From an uncultured beta proteobacterium (GTDB lineage Bacteria > Pseudomonadota > Gammaproteobacteria > Burkholderiales > Burkholderiaceae), in contig CAIMXN010000170.1 in assembly GCA_903845455.1 (NCBI GenBank), forward strand, positions 1-10,011: a stretch of 10,011 nucleotides of DNA, given 5' to 3'. Both the position numbers and the translations under genes were made by a program. The notes under the pieces were generated by a model. That model made no database searches and was not told the origin of the DNA. It worked only from the letters and a program-made list of their open reading frames with translations. Below are positions 6,475 through 10,011 of the stretch, piece by piece (positions within the stretch are counted from its first letter, which is position 1; the number at the start of each line of letters is the position of its first letter).

Positions 6475-7848
6475 ATGTCGCAAGTCATTCAAGCAGCAGC
6501 AGATCTCAATGCTCCACCCGTTACCAAGATCTTGGCTGAATTTGTTACCTCACACCCTAGTCAAGGCTGGAGTCCAGAAGTTGATCATGAAGCACACCGC
6601 ACTTTCTTAAACTGGCTTGGCTGCGCAATCGGCGCCGCTAATCATGAGAGCGTGGCATCTTCTTTAGCAGCAATTCGTGAGTTCCAACCTGCACCTCAAG
6701 CCAGTATTTTGGGTCGCAAAGATCGCGTTGACATGGGTGGTGCGGCTCTGATTAATGGTATTAGCTCCCATACCTTTGACTTTGATGACACTCACCTAAA
6801 GACTGTGATTCATCCCGCTGGTCCTGTTGCCTCAGCTATCTTGGCTTTGGGTGAACATATGAATGCCAATGGTCGTCAAATCATTGACTCGCTGATTCTA
6901 GGTATTGATGTTGCTTGCCGTGTTGGCAATGCTATGTATCCAGACCACTACCACCGTGGCTGGCATATCACTGGCTCTACTGGCATGCTTGGTTCAGCTG
7001 CCGCCTGCTCACGTCTGATGGGTCTTGATTTACAAAAAACCATCATGGCTCTTGGCATTGCTGCATCTCAGCCAGTTGGTATGCGCGAGCAATTTGGCAC
7101 GATGACAAAACCATTTCACCCAGGGGGCGCAGCACGCGCAGGGCAACTCTCGGCACTCTTGGCTAAACATGGCTTTACAGCCAGTCCTAAAGCCTTAGAA
7201 GCTGGTCGCGGTTATATGCAAACTGTTTCCACTAAATGTGACTGGTCAGAAATTGATCGTGACCTTGGCCAATCATTTGAAATTTCATTAAATACCTATA
7301 AGCCATTTGCTTGCGGGATTGTGATTCACCCTGCCATCGATGCTTGTGCGCAATTACGCGCACAAGGCGTCAAAGTAGATGATGTTGAGCGTATTGAATT
7401 GCGCGTACATCCACTCGTGCTTGAGTTAACCGGCAAGAAAACTCCTAAAGATGGTCTTGAAGGCAAGTTCAGCGTCTATCACGGTTGTGCGGTGGGTCTG
7501 ATTTTTGGACAAGCTGGTGAAGGTGAATACGCCGATGACATTGTGAATCGTGCTGATGTGGTTGCACTTCGTGCCAAAGTGAATGCGACAACTGACACCT
7601 CTATTAGCGAAGCCTCGGTAGATGTAAAGGCAATCCTAAAAGATGGTAAAGAAGTGCATGTCTTTGTTAAGAATGCGATTGGCTCAGTTGAAAACCCAAT
7701 GAGCGATGCAAACCTAGAGCAAAAGTTCACCAATCTGACCGAACCTATTATTGGCAAAGAAAGAACGCGTCAGTTAATTTCTGCTTTGTGGAAATTGGGT
7801 AGCGCATCTGATCTCAAACCCATTTTGAGCCTTTGTACTCCAGACTAA
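6475..7848 (+). CDS. MmgE/PrpD family protein
   Basis: The protein has 457 residues, the full family length. Diagnostic motifs are HTFDFDDTH (99-107), HPAGPVASAI (113-122), GWHITGSTG (162-170), FGTMTKPFHPGGAARAG and KPFACGIVIHPAID. The fold is a helical domain plus a smaller lid domain. Known members are 2-methylcitrate dehydratase PrpD, cis-aconitate decarboxylase, and iminodisuccinate or related epimerases. The presence of a 2-hydroxyacid dehydrogenase gene and the absence of prpB and prpC argue against the methylcitrate cycle here. AGGAA lies about 7 bases before the ATG. No signal peptide is seen, so it is cytoplasmic. Expected to process the acid delivered through the neighbouring Bug protein; the exact reaction is unknown. 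Confidence 0.88.
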   Translation: MSQVIQAAADLNAPPVTKILAEFVTSHPSQGWSPEVDHEAHRTFLNWLGCAIGAANHESVASSLAAIREFQPAPQASILGRKDRVDMGGAALINGISSHTFDFDDTHLKTVIHPAGPVASAILALGEHMNANGRQIIDSLILGIDVACRVGNAMYPDHYHRGWHITGSTGMLGSAAACSRLMGLDLQKTIMALGIAASQPVGMREQFGTMTKPFHPGGAARAGQLSALLAKHGFTASPKALEAGRGYMQTVSTKCDWSEIDRDLGQSFEISLNTYKPFACGIVIHPAIDACAQLRAQGVKVDDVERIELRVHPLVLELTGKKTPKDGLEGKFSVYHGCAVGLIFGQAGEGEYADDIVNRADVVALRAKVNATTDTSISEASVDVKAILKDGKEVHVFVKNAIGSVENPMSDANLEQKFTNLTEPIIGKERTRQLISALWKLGSASDLKPILSLCTPD

Positions 7849-7873
7849 ATTGATCAGAAAGCGTTAAGCAACC

Positions 7874-8851
7874 ATGGCCCAACTCCCCAATATCGTTATT
7901 CTCGGCGACTACGAACGCGCCTTGCGCCGTTTCTCCAAATGGGACAAGCTTGAACAACAAGCAAATGTGAAGATTCATCAAGAGCCCCTGCGGGATGAAG
8001 CCTTATATGAAGCGGTAAAAGATGCCGATGCTATCGCTATCGTACGTGACCGCTCCCCATTTAATGAGGCCATGATTGCGCGCCTTCCTAAACTCAAGTT
8101 TCTGATGTTTACTGGTGAACGCAATGGCACATTGGAAGCAAGTGCCCTAGTGTCTAGAAACATCCCTATGGCACATAGTGATGGTGGACCCTCAAAGGAA
8201 ACCACTGCAGAATTAACTTGGGCCTTGATTCTAGGTGCCTCTAAGCGCTTGATTGAAGAAAATAAACTCATTGCATCTGGTGGATGGCGCGATGAGCTCT
8301 CGCTGCTGCCCATGCTCTCTGGACAACGTCTCGGTGTGATGGGTTTAGGCGCTATTGGCAGTCGTGTGGCACGCGTTGGTAATGCCTTTGGTATGGAAGT
8401 AGTTACCTGGAGTCCACGGATGACACCAGAACGTGCTGCCGTCGAAAATGCGAAGTCCGTTAGCCTGGATGAGTTACTCCGCACCTCAAAAGTAGTCACC
8501 ATGCATTTGGTAGCGGGGCCTGGCACCAAAGGAATCATTAGCGCTGATCAATTAGCCTTAATGCGGTCCGACTCCATTCTGGTCAACACTTCACGTGCAG
8601 CCCTGATCAATATGCCAGACCTACATAAAGCACTCATCGCTGGGCATCCAGCTCAAGCTGCAATAGACGTCTTTGATGTTGAACCTCTTCCAGCGAATGA
8701 TCCTTTGCGTAATACTCCAAATTTATTGGTCACACCCCATCTAGGTTTTATTGCTGAACCCATTTTTGAAGCCTTTTCTAAAGGCATCACCGAAACCTTA
8801 GAGGCATGGCTTGACCAAAAACCTATTCCTCATCCATTTATACCGCAGTAA
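7874..8851 (+). CDS. D-2-hydroxyacid dehydrogenase family protein (NAD(P)-dependent)
   Basis: The protein has 325 residues with the two-domain formate/glycerate dehydrogenase fold. The nucleotide-binding motif is GLGAIGSRVA (157-166). The catalytic set is present: Arg241 in VNTSRAALIN, Glu270 in FDVEPLP and His289 in TPHLGF. It would interconvert a 2-hydroxy acid and a 2-oxo acid with NAD(P)H. The expected acidic residue at the end of the second nucleotide-binding strand is not obvious (VVTWSPRM, with Ser and Arg), so NADP(H) is conceivable. The gene lies 25 bases after the MmgE/PrpD gene, and its stop is only 9 bases before the first CHR gene. It likely acts in the same pathway, before or after the MmgE/PrpD enzyme. 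The substrate is not known. Confidence 0.9.
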   Translation: MAQLPNIVILGDYERALRRFSKWDKLEQQANVKIHQEPLRDEALYEAVKDADAIAIVRDRSPFNEAMIARLPKLKFLMFTGERNGTLEASALVSRNIPMAHSDGGPSKETTAELTWALILGASKRLIEENKLIASGGWRDELSLLPMLSGQRLGVMGLGAIGSRVARVGNAFGMEVVTWSPRMTPERAAVENAKSVSLDELLRTSKVVTMHLVAGPGTKGIISADQLALMRSDSILVNTSRAALINMPDLHKALIAGHPAQAAIDVFDVEPLPANDPLRNTPNLLVTPHLGFIAEPIFEAFSKGITETLEAWLDQKPIPHPFIPQ

Positions 8852-8860
8852 GCATTACCC

Positions 8861-9400
8861 TTGAAGACCCTTACACCAGGCCAACTTTTTATTAGTTTTA
8901 GCAAAATCGGGATGTCTGGTTTTGGTGGAGTGCTTCCCTGGGCACGCCGTACTCTGGTAGAACACGACAAGATTCTGACTTCAGAAGAATTCAGTGCGAT
9001 TCTGGGAATTTGCCAAATAGTCCCCGGACCAAATGTTGTTAACCTCGCGGTTTGCATTGGCTCACGCTTTGGGGGCGCAAGAGGAGCTGTTGCTGCCGTG
9101 CTGGGTTTAACTTTGGGGCCTATATGCATCGTGATGCTGCTAGCCCTCTTATATGAGCACTATAAATATCTCGAATTAGTTAAAGGGGTATTGCGAGGCA
9201 TTTCCGCAGTGGGTGTAGGGCTCATCGCATCCACAGGCTTCAAAATGTTACGCGATGAATTGAAATACCCTGCAATGCTATTTGTTGTAGTCGTCACGAT
9301 TGCTGCAGCTAGCTATTTTCATCTGGGTCTTGGGTGGGTGGTACTGATTGCATCCCCATTAGCAATTTTGCTTGGCTGGAAAAAAGCACAAAAATCATGA
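8861..9400 (+). CDS. Chromate transporter (CHR) family, first half-size subunit
   Basis: The protein has 179 residues, one CHR domain, and about five to six hydrophobic segments. Conserved motifs are FSKIGMSGFGG (13-23), the cytoplasmic-loop pattern LTSEEF (39-44), and the QIVPGPNVVNLA stretch with PGP at 55-57. CHR proteins in single-domain form work as pairs of antiparallel subunits; characterised ones export chromate, but many homologues have no known substrate. The start is TTG at 8861: the in-frame stop of the dehydrogenase gene is only three codons upstream, and the first ATG (codon 18) would remove conserved residues of the first helix. The ribosome-binding site is poor, so translation may be coupled to the gene before it. 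Gene name is withheld because the transported ion cannot be inferred. Confidence 0.85.
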   Translation: MKTLTPGQLFISFSKIGMSGFGGVLPWARRTLVEHDKILTSEEFSAILGICQIVPGPNVVNLAVCIGSRFGGARGAVAAVLGLTLGPICIVMLLALLYEHYKYLELVKGVLRGISAVGVGLIASTGFKMLRDELKYPAMLFVVVVTIAAASYFHLGLGWVVLIASPLAILLGWKKAQKS

Positions 9401-9918
9401 GCGTTCTTATCGGACTCTTTCTCAAGCTTTCTGCTTTTTCTTTGATTGCTTTTGGTGGCGTGAACGCCTTGCTACCAGTACTCTTTAATTTGGCAGTCAA
9501 TCAAGAGCACTGGATTGATGTTCAAACTTTTTCTGATTACTTTGCCATTGCCCAAGCAGCACCTGGTCCCAATTTCATGACGGTTACCTTAATTGGCTGG
9601 CATGTGTATGGGGTTATTGGAGCCTTAATTGCTACGTTTGCGATAGCATGGCCCTCGTCTATTTTGATTTATTTTTTGCAACGCTTCATTATGAGGATGC
9701 AAGATCCAATTAGGAAAAGCACCATTCAACATGCAGCAGCAGCGCTAGCAATTGGCTTAGTTCTCTCCTCGGCATGGCAGATTGCTTTGCAAATCAACCA
9801 TGACTATGCGGCCTATGCACTCACTTTATTGACTATCACCATTACCGTATTGACCCGTTGGCACCCTTTATATCTGATAGCCTTAGGTGCAGCACTGGGA
9901 ATGTTTGGCTTAGTGTAA
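9397..9918 (+). CDS. Chromate transporter (CHR) family, second half-size subunit
   Basis: The protein has 173 residues and is the partner of the preceding subunit. It contains FLKLSAFSLIAFGGVNALLP (8-27), the WIDVQTF loop (39-45) and AQAAPGPNF (52-60), again with FGG and PGP. Hydrophobic segments continue to the C-terminus. The start ATG overlaps the stop of the first subunit as ATGA, indicating coupled translation and equal production of both halves. An ATG at 9334 in the same frame would add 21 residues unlike the family and is rejected. It is the last gene of the operon; no hairpin terminator is seen after the TAA at 9916-9918. Membrane topology opposite to the first half is expected from the family, not shown here. 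Confidence 0.85.
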   Translation: MSVLIGLFLKLSAFSLIAFGGVNALLPVLFNLAVNQEHWIDVQTFSDYFAIAQAAPGPNFMTVTLIGWHVYGVIGALIATFAIAWPSSILIYFLQRFIMRMQDPIRKSTIQHAAAALAIGLVLSSAWQIALQINHDYAAYALTLLTITITVLTRWHPLYLIALGAALGMFGLV

Positions 9919-9919
9919 A

Positions 9920-9947
9920 TTGGCGGATATTATTGTATGAATATAAG
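9920..9947 (+). promoter_or_regulatory. Predicted sigma70 promoter for the gene at the right edge
   Basis: TTGGCG (9920-9925, 4 of 6 to the -35 consensus) and TATAAG (9942-9947, 5 of 6 to the -10) are separated by 16 bases. They lie just after the operon stop codon and ahead of a start codon with a good ribosome-binding site. The match is moderate, so this is a candidate only. Confidence 0.4.
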
Positions 9948-9966
9948 TTTTATTCGAGGAATCAAT

Positions 9967-10011
9967 ATGCGTTTGTTCAAACTCATTGCACTGCCAACAC
10001 TGGCTATAACC
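9967..10011 (+). CDS. Start of an exported protein, cut by window edge
   Basis: ATG at 9967 is preceded by CGAGGA, about 7 bases upstream, a strong ribosome-binding site. The 15 visible codons read MRLFKLIALPTLAIT: two positive charges and then a hydrophobic run, as at the start of a Sec signal peptide. The protein is probably periplasmic, outer-membrane or a lipoprotein. A third Bug protein is possible, but too little is visible to say. Confidence 0.6.
   Translation, partial: MRLFKLIALPTLAIT

Noticed and set aside
7978..8538. Minus-strand open frame of 186 codons
   Set aside because: It is antisense to the dehydrogenase with its intact NAD-binding and catalytic residues; the product is Ser/Arg-rich noise typical of an antisense frame.
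9334..9396. Upstream ATG extension of the second CHR subunit
   Set aside because: The 21 extra residues overlap the first subunit and are unlike CHR sequences; the ATGA overlap start fits the family length.

Overview
The window looks like chromosomal DNA from a moderately AT-leaning betaproteobacterium of the Burkholderiales, most likely Polynucleobacter or a close relative. This rests on two Bug-family (tripartite tricarboxylate transporter type) periplasmic binding proteins without membrane partners, a short-form TrhO, gene order typical of Burkholderiales catabolic clusters, and a base composition well below that of most Burkholderiaceae. The genus is inference; no rRNA or other marker is present. 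I see no tRNA, CRISPR, insertion sequence, phage gene or attachment site. The DNA is densely coding and no gene-free gap exceeds about 110 bases.

Left edge (1-553): a tonB gene on the minus strand runs off the window. It starts with TTG, and its promoter abuts a strong Fur box, so it should be an iron-repressed energy transducer for TonB-dependent receptors.

Minus-strand operon (554-4178, read right to left): Bug-type binding protein, carboxymuconolactone decarboxylase-family protein, pirin, class I SAM-dependent methyltransferase. Spacing is tight: the last two genes abut as stop TAA then GTG. The Bug gene carries an in-frame amber codon about 15 codons before what looks like its ancestral end.

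Centre (4179-5351): trhO (tRNA U34 hydroxylase, rhodanese type) on the plus strand, divergent from the Bug operon. It converges on a small antibiotic-biosynthesis-monooxygenase-fold protein on the minus strand. The gap upstream of trhO holds a perfect 7-bp inverted repeat.

Plus-strand operon (5444-9918): second Bug binding protein, MmgE/PrpD-family protein, D-2-hydroxyacid dehydrogenase-family protein, and two half-size CHR (chromate-type) transporter subunits overlapping by ATGA. The likely theme is capture of an extracellular carboxylate by the Bug protein and cytoplasmic processing by a dehydratase/isomerase-like and a 2-hydroxyacid dehydrogenase-like enzyme; the substrate is unknown. A near-perfect intrinsic-terminator hairpin lies inside the first codons of this operon, suggesting possible attenuation.

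Right edge (9919-10011): a plausible sigma70 promoter and the first 15 codons of another exported protein. I do not see a wholly new defence or mobile system. The most notable signals are the early-coding terminator hairpin, the amber-truncated Bug gene, and the unassigned Bug/MmgE/dehydrogenase/CHR cluster.
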